The notes: a model not told the origin generated them from the letters alone. 64,000 bases of DNA from Desulfovibrio sp. JC022 (GCF_010470665.1 NZ_VOPZ01000006.1:98224-162223); one strand, 5' to 3'; numbered from the stretch's first letter, positions 26,065-34,567 are shown. Translations and numbers: made by a program.

Positions 26065-26578
26065 GTTCAAAATATTACTTCCTCTGCTGGCCCTGCTGTT
26101 TTTTGCAGGCTGCTCAACACACAGCGTAAACTATCCTGTGGAAAGTAAGACTTCATCTACCTATCTGCTGCAACATTCCGGGGTTCTCTCTATTGCAGGT
26201 AAGCGCATGCCCCTGCGCGGCATGCTGCAACTCAATCCCGCGCAGAAAACTGCCCGAGTGGTCATGCTCAATGAAATGGGCATGAAACTGCTGGTAGCAG
26301 ATATATCTGCTGACAATACAAATGGTTTTGAATCGAAAAAACTGTTTGTATCCCCTTTCCTGCGCATGATTCCACCTTTTTACAATGAATCCATGCGCTG
26401 TATTTATGACATATATCTTGCCCCGAAAAATGCAGCTTCAGGTGGTAAAAATATCATAAAAAAGGGCAGTAAACAGATCGGCAACCGCGAATTCACCGCC
26501 CATACCATCATCAACGATCCGCAAGGGAATTACACCCTTGAACTTTTCCTCAACTCTGGATCGCAAAAGGATTCCTAA
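26057..26578 (+). CDS. DUF3261-like lipoprotein in export module
   Basis: A 173-residue protein with a signal peptide and clear lipobox (LFFAGC). The mature domain is beta-rich (GVLSIAGKRMPLRGMLQLNP, then ARVVMLNEMGMKLLVADIS), similar in style to DUF3261 proteins, which are encoded in aryl-polyene clusters (ApeN, from memory) next to the exporter. The assignment is by context and pattern, not by search. It overlaps the exporter gene by 8 bases with AAGGGG as Shine-Dalgarno. It probably sits at the outer membrane and receives the product from the LolA-like carrier. Confidence 0.72.
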   Translation: MHRFKILLPLLALLFFAGCSTHSVNYPVESKTSSTYLLQHSGVLSIAGKRMPLRGMLQLNPAQKTARVVMLNEMGMKLLVADISADNTNGFESKKLFVSPFLRMIPPFYNESMRCIYDIYLAPKNAASGGKNIIKKGSKQIGNREFTAHTIINDPQGNYTLELFLNSGSQKDS

Positions 26579-26581
26579 TTC

Positions 26582-26968
26582 ATGGACCTGAATGAACATA
26601 TTTCAAAGAGCAGCACGGTTCTTGAAAAATCTGAGACCGGATACACCCGCTCATATGTTTTCAAAAAATCATTTCCAGGTTTTGACGGGCATTTTCCCGG
26701 CAATCCCATCCTGCCCGGTGTAATTCAGACCCTGCTCGGACAGCTTTCCGCTGCCGAAGCCCTTGAACACGAATATCCGGCAGAAAAAATAACCCTGCAA
26801 TCAGTAACTCGCTGCAAATTCCTGCGCCCGGTCAAACCTATGGAAACTCTGGAATTAAGCTTCTCCCTCAAAACCAAGGGACTGAATCACATTGCCATCT
26901 GTTCACTCACTGTGGACGGGGAAACCGCAGCAACCTATCAGCTCATTTTCGCTCCGGAGGGAATGTAA
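26582..26968 (+). CDS. FabZ-like 3-hydroxyacyl-ACP dehydratase
   Basis: A 128-residue hot-dog protein with the FabZ active-site signature intact: FDGHFPGNPILPGVIQ holds the catalytic His (about residue 39). It would remove water from 3-hydroxyacyl-ACP. It is the second hot-dog dehydratase in the cluster, corresponding to ApeI of aryl-polyene systems, and may pair with the protein at 22556. Its stop overlaps the start of the thioesterase gene (TAATG). Confidence 0.88.
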   Translation: MDLNEHISKSSTVLEKSETGYTRSYVFKKSFPGFDGHFPGNPILPGVIQTLLGQLSAAEALEHEYPAEKITLQSVTRCKFLRPVKPMETLELSFSLKTKGLNHIAICSLTVDGETAATYQLIFAPEGM

Positions 26969-27447
26969 TGGGACGCAAATCTTATTTTCCAAAAACTGAA
27001 GGTGCGCCGCAGCCGCTACGTCATGTGGTGGAGCGCAAGGTCCGTTTTGAGGAAGTGGACCCCATGAATATTGTCTGGCACGGTCGTTATCCCAGCTATT
27101 TTGAGGATGGGCGTACCGCTCTGGGAGACATGTACGGAGTGGGATATCTTGATTTTTACCGCTACAAGGTTGCCGCTCCCATTAAGAAAATGCAGGTGGA
27201 TTATATCAAGCCGCTACGCTTCGGGGAGACCTTCAGCATTGAAACCCTGCTCCATTGGACCGAAGCAGCGCGCATGAATTACGAATTCATCATTCGCGAC
27301 TCTGCCGGAGAAAAAGCCACCACCGGATGCACGGTGCAGCTTTTTGTCCAAGATGATGAGCTTATGATGTTCCAACCTGATTTCTTTGCCCAACTCTGCG
27401 AAAAATGGAAGGCCGGCATTCTTACTCCCTCAAACAGAGACCTGTAG
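26968..27447 (+). CDS. 4-hydroxybenzoyl-CoA-type acyl thioesterase
   Basis: A 159-residue hot-dog thioesterase of the YbgC/FcbC type. The signature region VRFEEVDPMNIVWHGRYPSYFEDGR (read as two parts, VRFEEVDPMNIVWHG and RYPSYFEDGR) contains the catalytic Asp in the usual position. It would release or edit acyl chains on ACP or CoA. Aryl-polyene clusters contain an equivalent thioesterase (ApeK). Translation is coupled to the dehydratase gene by a one-base overlap. Confidence 0.88.
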   Translation: MGRKSYFPKTEGAPQPLRHVVERKVRFEEVDPMNIVWHGRYPSYFEDGRTALGDMYGVGYLDFYRYKVAAPIKKMQVDYIKPLRFGETFSIETLLHWTEAARMNYEFIIRDSAGEKATTGCTVQLFVQDDELMMFQPDFFAQLCEKWKAGILTPSNRDL

Positions 27448-27453
27448 ACCCGC

Positions 27454-28848
27454 ATGGCTACAATTTTCCTTATTTCCGCAAACACCAACGTAGAACCGTA
27501 TCCAGTCTACCCCATCGGCATGTCGGTTATTGCCGGGGCCCTGCACCATGCCGGACACAAGGTCATCCAGTACGACATGCTGGCTGCAGGAAATTCACTT
27601 GAACACCTGCGTAAATCATTGACCAGTGCCGCACCGGACTACGCAGGTATCTCCATTCGCAATGTAGATAATGTGGACTCTTTCACCTCCCACACCAACA
27701 AGTACATCCACAAGGCCAAGCTGATTGTTGATACCGTAAAAGAAACCGGAATCCCGGTCATTGCCGGGGGCGCTGGTTTTTCCCTGTTACCGGAAGAGAT
27801 ACTAGAATTCACGGGAGCTGATTACGGCATTGTGGGCGAGGGCGAACGCAAGATGGTCGACCTCATTAGCAGCCTTGAACAGAAGAAAGAAACACCACAA
27901 ATTTACGGACGGGAAAAAGGAATTCCCGGCAACGAAATCCAAGTACCGCACTGGTCCCCGGAGTTGCTGCGTTACTACATTGCGGAAAGCGGAGTCATCA
28001 ATGTACAGACCAAGCGCGGCTGCGAGCACCGCTGCGGTTACTGCACCTACCCTTATCTGGAAGGACGTAAAATGCGGCTTCGTCCGGTAAACGAAGTTGC
28101 CGATGAATTAGAAATGCTCCGCACCTACGGAGCGGATAATATTTTCTTTACCGATTCTGTACTCAATGACCGTGACGGCCATTACCTGCAACTGGCCGAA
28201 GAAATCGTGCGCCGCAAAATTGAAATAAGCTGGTGCGGTTTCTTTCAGCCCGGCCCCATTGAACAAGATGAACTGGCCCTGCTCAAACGATCCGGCTTGC
28301 AGGCCATGGAAGTGGGTACAGACGCCGCCAGTGATGCCACCCTCAAAGGACTGCACAAAAGTTTCAATTTTGCCGAGGTCATGAGATTCAATGAAAAATG
28401 CGTTGAGCAGAAGATTCCCTGTGCCCATTTTGTTATTTTCGGCGGTCCCGGTGAAACCATGGACACAGTACGCGAAGGAATAAAAAACATGAATTCCCTG
28501 CGCAGTTGCGTGGTTTTCCCATTTTCCGGCATCCGGCTGCACGAGGGAACCCCGCTCTTTACAAGAGCAGTTAAAGAAGGTTTAATCCACCCCGGACAAT
28601 CGCTGCTTGAACCTTTCTACTACTTCTCCCCCGGCCTTGATAAAGATGAAATGAATACGGCCCTGATTCAGGGATTCAAAAAGCGCAGAGACAGGCTGTT
28701 TCCTCCTGATGAGGGACAGCAACGCATTAACATTATGAAAAAATTCGGATTCCGGGGAATTCTCTGGGATCAGTTGATAAAATTTGATGACCAGCTCGCA
28801 AACAAAACATCTTCCAAACCAGTCACAGATTCCGCTTATGCAGGTTAA
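27454..28848 (+). CDS. B12-binding-domain radical SAM enzyme in lipid cluster
   Basis: A 464-residue enzyme with an N-terminal cobalamin-binding-like domain (about residues 1-140: PYPVYPIGMSVIAGALHHAG, VIAGGAGFSLLPEE, DYGIVGEGERKM) and a radical SAM domain with CEHRCGYC near residue 190. The C-terminal part includes FVIFGGPGETMDT and HEGTPLF, typical of this class. Such enzymes carry out methylations, ring formations or other radical carbon chemistry. From memory, a family annotated as lipid-biosynthesis B12-binding/radical SAM protein was defined from the putative ladderane clusters of anammox bacteria and from some sulfate reducers; this gene fits that description. The canonical DXHXXG base-off motif is not evident, so B12 may bind base-on. 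Confidence 0.85.
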   Translation: MATIFLISANTNVEPYPVYPIGMSVIAGALHHAGHKVIQYDMLAAGNSLEHLRKSLTSAAPDYAGISIRNVDNVDSFTSHTNKYIHKAKLIVDTVKETGIPVIAGGAGFSLLPEEILEFTGADYGIVGEGERKMVDLISSLEQKKETPQIYGREKGIPGNEIQVPHWSPELLRYYIAESGVINVQTKRGCEHRCGYCTYPYLEGRKMRLRPVNEVADELEMLRTYGADNIFFTDSVLNDRDGHYLQLAEEIVRRKIEISWCGFFQPGPIEQDELALLKRSGLQAMEVGTDAASDATLKGLHKSFNFAEVMRFNEKCVEQKIPCAHFVIFGGPGETMDTVREGIKNMNSLRSCVVFPFSGIRLHEGTPLFTRAVKEGLIHPGQSLLEPFYYFSPGLDKDEMNTALIQGFKKRRDRLFPPDEGQQRINIMKKFGFRGILWDQLIKFDDQLANKTSSKPVTDSAYAG

Positions 28849-29992
28849 ACCACTGATCGTTATCCCGGTCTACAACCACGGCGCAACCCTGCGCGATGTG
28901 GCAGTGCGGGCCATGCAATACGGTGAAGTGCTCATTGTGGATGACGGCAGCACAGACGGAGCCTTGGCAGAAATCAGTGATCTGGGGCTGACCGTAGTCA
29001 GTCATGACGAGAATTTCGGCAAAGGACAGGCCATCCTCACAGCAGCGGAAAAAGCGCGTGAACTGGGCAAGACCCACATCATCACCATTGATGCTGACGG
29101 GCAGCATTTTCCCGAAGAAATTCCTGATTTCATCGCAGCAATCAAAGAAAACCCGGAAGCAATCTTCGTGGGCAGCAGGAACTTCGAAGGACAAAACGTA
29201 CCCGGTTCATCAAAATTCGGACGCAGTTTTTCCAACTTCTGGCTGCGGGTCCAGACCGGGATAAAACTTAGCGATGTACAGAGCGGATTCCGGGCCTATC
29301 CGCTGGAAATTTTCTCCGTAATCAAGACCTCGGAAACCCGCTACGCCTTTGAAGTGGAGATTCTGGTAAAATCCGCATGGGCCGGATACGACCTCAAAGA
29401 TATCCCAATCGAAGTGCACTATCCCGCACCGGATGAACGGGTCTCCCATTTTGATGCCATTAAAGACAATGTGCGCATCTCGCTTTTAAATACCCGGCTG
29501 ACCATGCGTTCTTTTGTGCCGGTCCCCCACCGCCAGTACGATAAGGATGAAGAAGGTAAAATCACGCCCATCCACCCCCTGCGCTCGCTGCGTATCCTGC
29601 TTTCCAAGGATGAAACCCCGCTGAAACTGGCCATTGCAGGAGCCTTGGGCATGCTGCTGGGAACATTGCCGCTCATTGCCATGCATTCCATTGCCATCAT
29701 CCTTTTCTGCGGTTTTTTCCGGCTGAGCAAGATAACCGGACTGGCGGTCAGCCAGCTCTGCATTCCTCCGCTGGTTCCGGCCCTGTGCATCGAGGCCGGG
29801 CATTACCTGCGCTACAACCAGTTCCTGACCGAAATTTCGTTGCAGACACTGGGCTATGAAGCACTGGACCGCTTCTATGAATGGGTGCTTGGTTCGCTGG
29901 TTTTAGGGCCTTCATTTGCACTGATTATAGGGATCGCGATTTACATTATGGCGTTTACCATTAAACGGTTTTTAGATATGAAACCGCAATAG
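28838..29992 (+). CDS. GT2 glycosyltransferase fused to a DUF2062 membrane domain
   Basis: A 384-residue fusion protein. The N-terminal GT-A domain starts LIVIPVYNHGATL and contains VDDGSTDG, the DADGQHF metal-binding stretch and SGFRAYP, close to dolichol-phosphate-sugar synthases. The C-terminal third (from about residue 250) is a membrane region with several helices (IAGALGMLLGTLPLIAMHS, LVLGPSFALIIGIAIYIMAF), matching the DUF2062 pattern. It overlaps the B12 radical SAM gene by 11 bases. It likely transfers a sugar to a lipid intermediate at the inner membrane; aryl-polyene clusters carry a related GT2 domain. No Shine-Dalgarno is visible, so expression probably depends on translational coupling. 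Confidence 0.85.
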   Translation: MQVKPLIVIPVYNHGATLRDVAVRAMQYGEVLIVDDGSTDGALAEISDLGLTVVSHDENFGKGQAILTAAEKARELGKTHIITIDADGQHFPEEIPDFIAAIKENPEAIFVGSRNFEGQNVPGSSKFGRSFSNFWLRVQTGIKLSDVQSGFRAYPLEIFSVIKTSETRYAFEVEILVKSAWAGYDLKDIPIEVHYPAPDERVSHFDAIKDNVRISLLNTRLTMRSFVPVPHRQYDKDEEGKITPIHPLRSLRILLSKDETPLKLAIAGALGMLLGTLPLIAMHSIAIILFCGFFRLSKITGLAVSQLCIPPLVPALCIEAGHYLRYNQFLTEISLQTLGYEALDRFYEWVLGSLVLGPSFALIIGIAIYIMAFTIKRFLDMKPQ

Positions 29993-30008
29993 TTCGGAGA
30001 CGGGCACT

Positions 30009-30932
30009 ATGAAGCGCAAAAAACAATGGTCCAGCAGAAGTCTGGCACCCGCGTTTTTCCATAATATTTTTTATGGGCTGATCCGGCTGCTGGGCAGACC
30101 GGGTGCATACAGTCTTCTCTTTTTCGTGGTCCTTTTCTACACCCTGCTGCCCGGAGTAAACAAAAGAGCGCAGGAATACATCCGCCGCAGGTTCAAGCCG
30201 CAAAATGAATTAAGCAGGATGCGCCATACTTTCCTGCTCTACTGGAATTTCGGAAAAATGCTGGTGGACCGCTCCGTACTGCGCATTTTAGGAGATTTCA
30301 ATGCCCACGGTCCGGATGAAGATATCAGCAGGTTGCAGGAGCTTTACGCCAGGCACAAGCGGCTGATCCTGCTCACCGCACATGTTGGTTGCTGGCAGAT
30401 GGGTTTTTCCTACCTCGGTTTTCTGGATGCGCCCAAGGCAGTGGTCATGCTCATGGACCGCGGTGATGTGGACAAACATTCCTTTAAATGGAAGATGTCC
30501 GGCGGCAGCGGAAAAGAAGAGGAAATCACGGTCATCAATCCCGCTGCGCCGCTGGGCGGAACTTTGGAAATGCTCACCGCCCTGCGAGAAAATTCCGTAC
30601 TCTGCATCAACGGCGACCGGACCATGGGTGAAAGCAGGCATAATGTGCAGGTGGATTTTTTGGGTGGCAAAATAGAGCTGCCGATCACCCCGTTCAAAAT
30701 TGCGGCAACAACAGAAACACCTGTAGCCATAGTTTTTTCCACCCGCAGCAGAACCGGGGAAGGAATTTTCCGGGTGGCTGAAATTATCCACGTACCCGTT
30801 GATACAGGCAAAGGCGCAGTGCGCGGACCGGAAGCATTTATCCCTTATGCCCAAAAATTTTCTGCTGAACTGGAAAGGTATTGTCAGGAAAATCCTTACC
30901 AGTTCTACAATTTTTATAACATGTGGAATTAA
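30009..30932 (+). CDS. LpxL/HtrB-like lysophospholipid acyltransferase
   Basis: A 307-residue membrane-associated acyltransferase of the lipid A acyltransferase superfamily. The core motif reads LLTAHVGCWQMG: the His of the HX4(D/E) catalytic pair is present but the acidic partner position is Gln. Downstream GDRTMG and PITPFKIAATTETP match the other blocks. It follows the GT2 gene by 16 bp, and in aryl-polyene clusters GT2 and acyltransferase domains are often one protein, so these two probably act in sequence on the same lipid head group. Whether the Gln variant is active is open. Confidence 0.8.
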   Translation: MKRKKQWSSRSLAPAFFHNIFYGLIRLLGRPGAYSLLFFVVLFYTLLPGVNKRAQEYIRRRFKPQNELSRMRHTFLLYWNFGKMLVDRSVLRILGDFNAHGPDEDISRLQELYARHKRLILLTAHVGCWQMGFSYLGFLDAPKAVVMLMDRGDVDKHSFKWKMSGGSGKEEEITVINPAAPLGGTLEMLTALRENSVLCINGDRTMGESRHNVQVDFLGGKIELPITPFKIAATTETPVAIVFSTRSRTGEGIFRVAEIIHVPVDTGKGAVRGPEAFIPYAQKFSAELERYCQENPYQFYNFYNMWN

Positions 30933-30955
30933 TAATTCTTTATAAAGAGGCAAAA

Positions 30956-31201
30956 TTGAATACTAAACTGAAAGAACTGCTCATTGAAGAGCTGAACCTT
31001 GTAGATGTCAGCGTTGATGAAATCGAAGACGATGCTCCCCTGTTCGGGGAAGGTCTCGGCCTTGATTCACTGGACGCAGTGGAAATCGTGGTACTGGTCC
31101 AGAAGAATTTCAATGTAGAAATCAAGAATATGGAAGAAGGCAAGGCTGCCTTCCAGTCCGTTAATTCCCTGGTTGACTTCATCAAGGAAAGACAGGCTTA
31201 A
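30956..31201 (+). CDS. Acyl carrier protein 2
   Basis: An 81-residue acidic ACP with the phosphopantetheine Ser in GLGLDSLDAVE. The preferred start is TTG at 30956, with AAAGAGG six bases upstream; an in-frame ATG at 30923 lies inside the end of the acyltransferase gene and has no Shine-Dalgarno. It is the second ACP in the cluster and precedes the second ketosynthase pair, suggesting that it serves KS 3 and its partner. Confidence 0.92.
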   Translation: MNTKLKELLIEELNLVDVSVDEIEDDAPLFGEGLGLDSLDAVEIVVLVQKNFNVEIKNMEEGKAAFQSVNSLVDFIKERQA

Positions 31202-31205
31202 ATAT

Positions 31206-32396
31206 ATGGACCGTCCCGTCAGCATCTGTGCCAGCGGCTGTATCTGCGCCGCCGGAAAGGACACCCGCGCATGTTTTGAAACCATGCTGAATGGCGACGT
31301 CCAGCCCACTTTTGCACCCGGTTTTTCCTATGACCAGCCCATGCACTCGCCTGTTTTCGCGGTAGAGCAGGAATGGCTGGAAAGACAAGAAAAGAATCCC
31401 GCACTCACCGAGACCATGCAACTGCTTTTTCCGGCGGTGGAAGAGGCTCTTGCACAAAGCGGACTGACCACGGAAAGACTTGGCAACCTAAAAGTAGGTT
31501 CCTGCATCGGCTCATCCACCGGAGCTTCGCTTAATTTCAAATCATTCTACCAGCAGTGGCGGAAAGGCGATGAGCCGGACCTAGATATTATTGAAAGCTA
31601 TCTACACAGCAATCCGGCGGCGGCTCTGGCTGAGAGATACAAACTGAACGGTCCGGTACAGACGGTGACCAATGCCTGCTCTTCCGGTACTGACGCCATC
31701 GGCATAGCTGCCTCGTGGATCAGGCACGGTCTTTGTGATCTGGTTATTGCCGGGGGCGCGGACGCACTCAGCGGAATTTCCTACACCGGATTCTCCCGGT
31801 TGATGATCACCAGCCCTGAAAAATGCCGTCCTTTTGATAAAGACAGGCAAGGACTTAATCTCGGCGAAGGCGCGGCAGTGCTAATTCTTGCCAGTGAAAA
31901 CACAATGCAGGAACTGAAACTCAATTCCATGGGCCAAGTGCTGGGTTATGGGACCTGCTGCGACGCTCACCATCTGACCGCCCCGCACCCAGAAGGAACC
32001 GGACTGAAACAGGCAATAAACGAAGCCCTTGTACGCAGCGGAATTACTGCTTCCGAGATCGGTTTCATCAATGTTCACGGCACCGGAACAGAAAATAACG
32101 ACCGTATTGAAGGACAAGTTATCAGTAAGCTTTTCCCCGAAACTCCATTCACCGGAACCAAAGGGGTTACCGGACACACTCTCGGTGCAGCCGGAGCAAT
32201 TGAAGCAGTCATGACTGTCATGTCCCTGCAAAACGGCCTGCTCATGCCTACCCGTGGATTTCATGAAGCCGCAGCTGAATCAAAAGCAATCCCGGTCACT
32301 GAACAGACCGAAATCAATGCTGAATACGGACTCAGCGACTCACTGGCTTTCGGCGGCAATAACTCTGCACTTGTTTTCAAAAAAGGGGCAGTATAA
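31206..32396 (+). CDS. Beta-ketoacyl-ACP synthase (KS 3)
   Basis: A 396-residue condensing enzyme with catalytic Cys in TNACSSGTDA, His in NVHGTGTE and His in KGVTGHTLGAAGAIE. The ATG at 31206, 4 bp after the ACP stop, gives a normal N terminus; an upstream ATG at 31173 would overlap the ACP gene by 29 bases. Its stop overlaps the start of the next, Cys-lacking KS-like gene by one base. In aryl-polyene systems an active KS (ApeO) forms a heterodimer with a chain-length factor (ApeC); this pair has that arrangement. It would iteratively extend the polyene. Confidence 0.92.
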   Translation: MDRPVSICASGCICAAGKDTRACFETMLNGDVQPTFAPGFSYDQPMHSPVFAVEQEWLERQEKNPALTETMQLLFPAVEEALAQSGLTTERLGNLKVGSCIGSSTGASLNFKSFYQQWRKGDEPDLDIIESYLHSNPAAALAERYKLNGPVQTVTNACSSGTDAIGIAASWIRHGLCDLVIAGGADALSGISYTGFSRLMITSPEKCRPFDKDRQGLNLGEGAAVLILASENTMQELKLNSMGQVLGYGTCCDAHHLTAPHPEGTGLKQAINEALVRSGITASEIGFINVHGTGTENNDRIEGQVISKLFPETPFTGTKGVTGHTLGAAGAIEAVMTVMSLQNGLLMPTRGFHEAAAESKAIPVTEQTEINAEYGLSDSLAFGGNNSALVFKKGAV

Positions 32397-33277
32397 TGCG
32401 CCTTGCCCTGCATGGAATCGGGACCGCGTTGCCTGAAGCCGAAGACGCGGTGGAGACATCCGATCTCAATTCATATTTCGCACCCCGCCGTTTACGCCGG
32501 GTGGATCATTTTACCCGCATGACCCTGCTGGCCGGATGCCGCGCCCTGCATGACGCAGCCGGAACTGTGCAGGAGGATTTGAAAACCCCGCTGGACCTGC
32601 CCGAAGATATGGGAGTTGTCATCAGCACCGGGTACGGGCCCTCGCAAACAATCTTTGAATTTCTGGATTCCATCATTGATCACGGGGCAGGCTGTGCTTC
32701 TCCGCTGGCTTTTTCACATTCAGTGCACAATATCCCAGCGGCAACTATGTCCGTTTTCCTGAACAATCCCAAACCCTACACTACCCTCTGCCAACTACAC
32801 GGACCTCTTCTTGCCGGACTCCAGACCGCCGGATGCTGGCTCGCTGAAGGCAGGGTAAAAAAAGTCCTGCTCGGCCTTGTGGACGAAAAAACTCCTTTGC
32901 TTGAAGACAACACCCGCCGCCTGCTCGAAAACAAAGGGCTGGCCGGCGAACAGATTCCTGTTGGTGAAGGAGCATGTTTCTTCCTGCTCGGATCTGCCGA
33001 AGAAGCTAACGCGACCAGATACGGCACGCTAGAATTTGAAACCTTTTCTCCGCAACAATTGCCAAAAGCCCAATTATCCGACGCAACCTATGCCCCGGCG
33101 CGCTCTATTTCGCGGCTATCTAAACTCGATATTTCCGCCACTGCCAGCAGACAAACAGACATGCCCTGTGCAGCCGCACCCGAACTTGCAACAGCCGCCA
33201 TGAAAAATGAACAAAGCTGCTGCATTGAACAAGCGGGAAACAACTTCGGTGTAATTTCCGTTAAACCGCAAGGCTGA
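32396..33277 (+). CDS. Ketosynthase-like chain-length factor, no catalytic Cys
   Basis: A 293-residue protein related to the N-terminal half of ketosynthases. Where KS 3 has NACSSG, this protein reads QLHGPLLAG; alignment of the following helices places a His at the Cys position, and no downstream catalytic His motifs (HGTGT or KxxxGHTLGA) are found. It is about 100 residues shorter than a full KS. The state and position match the chain-length-factor-like subunits of type II polyene systems. It is coupled to KS 3 by a TAATG overlap and probably forms a heterodimer with it. Confidence 0.8.
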   Translation: MRLALHGIGTALPEAEDAVETSDLNSYFAPRRLRRVDHFTRMTLLAGCRALHDAAGTVQEDLKTPLDLPEDMGVVISTGYGPSQTIFEFLDSIIDHGAGCASPLAFSHSVHNIPAATMSVFLNNPKPYTTLCQLHGPLLAGLQTAGCWLAEGRVKKVLLGLVDEKTPLLEDNTRRLLENKGLAGEQIPVGEGACFFLLGSAEEANATRYGTLEFETFSPQQLPKAQLSDATYAPARSISRLSKLDISATASRQTDMPCAAAPELATAAMKNEQSCCIEQAGNNFGVISVKPQG

Positions 33278-33280
33278 CCC

Positions 33281-34441
33281 ATGACTGCCGACCTGTCACT
33301 CACTGCACAAGATATTGAGGAAATGATCTCCTCAACCCTGCTGGCAGAGATGGATTACCAGCAGAAACTAAAATATTGCTGCGGACAATCTCTTGGCAGC
33401 AGTTTTACGCCCGGCAACGAAGTCTTTCAGGAGCCAAAACTTATTCTTGAACGGATCGCCCGGATTTTCGGAATTGATTCCACTGAAATTGCTGGAAAAA
33501 ATATCGCCGACTTGGCGAAATTAACCTTCACAAAAACAAACGGCAGACCGCAAAACCTCACCTTTTTCACTTCCGGCAGTACCGGAACCCCTGTACCTGC
33601 GGAATCAGATTTCGCTGATCTTAAGCAGGAGATCCAATCACTTGCCAAACTCTTCCCATCGCGTAAACGAATAGTAAGTTTCGTGCCCCGGCACCATATT
33701 TACGGTTTCCTGTTTTCCATCATGCTGCCCAAAGCTCTTGATATCCCGGTAGAATACAGAGCGGCCCTACCCGGAGCCGAGCAGATCAAAACCATGATGC
33801 AGGGTGACCTGATCATCGCCTTTCCCCTGCTGTGGAAAAAACTGGAAAAACTGCATACCGAGTTCCCGGAAGATGTGTACGGCGTGACATCCACCGGACC
33901 ATGCCCAGTAGAAACTATCACCAGCCTTCAAACGCAAGGCCTTGCCCGTATGACCGAAGTTTACGGCTCATCCGAAACAGGCGGGATCGGTTATCGCCAT
34001 GACCCAGCGGAGATGTACACCCTACTGAACCACTGGAAGCAGACTGGAAATTCTACAATTGAAAGGACCTCGGCAGACGGAAGCAAGCAGATTCACACCT
34101 TGCAGGATAACCTCGAATGGCAGGGAGCGCAGTTCAAACCGCTGAAGCGGACAGACAAAGCCGTGCAAGTAGGGGGAATTAATGTCTACCCTGCGCGAGT
34201 TGAAGAAATTTTCAAGACCTGCCCGCAAGTAAAAGAATGCGTTGTGCGCCTTATGCGCTCCGAAGAGGGCGAAAGATTAAAAGCATTCATTGTTCCAGCC
34301 GCAAAAATTGAACATGCCCTTCTCGAAAAAGAATTACGCAATCTGGCTAACCAAGAACTTTCCCGCCATGAAAAACCCGGTAAATATGACTTCGGCCCCA
34401 CCCTTCCGGTTTCGGAAATGGGCAAGCTAACCGACTGGTAA
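33281..34441 (+). CDS. AMP-dependent acyl/aryl-ACP ligase
   Basis: A 386-residue adenylate-forming enzyme, compact for the ANL superfamily. The phosphate loop TSGSTGTP, the YGSSETGG motif, the hinge RTDKAVQVGG and a C-terminal catalytic Lys in MGKLTDW are present. It would activate a carboxylic acid and load it onto an ACP as starter unit, as ApeH does in aryl-polyene synthesis. No ammonia lyase or aryl-acid-forming enzyme is encoded in the cluster, so the starter could be an acid from central or fatty acid metabolism. It is the last gene of the tight cluster, 3 bp after the preceding stop. Confidence 0.88.
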   Translation: MTADLSLTAQDIEEMISSTLLAEMDYQQKLKYCCGQSLGSSFTPGNEVFQEPKLILERIARIFGIDSTEIAGKNIADLAKLTFTKTNGRPQNLTFFTSGSTGTPVPAESDFADLKQEIQSLAKLFPSRKRIVSFVPRHHIYGFLFSIMLPKALDIPVEYRAALPGAEQIKTMMQGDLIIAFPLLWKKLEKLHTEFPEDVYGVTSTGPCPVETITSLQTQGLARMTEVYGSSETGGIGYRHDPAEMYTLLNHWKQTGNSTIERTSADGSKQIHTLQDNLEWQGAQFKPLKRTDKAVQVGGINVYPARVEEIFKTCPQVKECVVRLMRSEEGERLKAFIVPAAKIEHALLEKELRNLANQELSRHEKPGKYDFGPTLPVSEMGKLTDW

Positions 34442-34567
34442 ACTAAGACACGGAACCCCTCCCACAAATTGAAAATACGTATTTAGAGTTACGTAAAGTT
34501 GCCACCCATTCTACAACCATGATATATGGATACTAGTGGGAACCAGTTCCTTAAAAGAGGAGGGCTT

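Noticed and set aside
15284-34441. Classifying the cluster as a standard aryl-polyene pathway
   Set aside because: No ammonia lyase or other aryl-starter gene is visible, and two radical SAM enzymes and a CrtI-like enzyme are added, so the standard product cannot be assumed.
15284-34441. Classifying the cluster as a carotenoid pathway because of the CrtI-like gene
   Set aside because: There is no phytoene synthase, prenyl synthase or cyclase gene; all neighbours are ACP-dependent.
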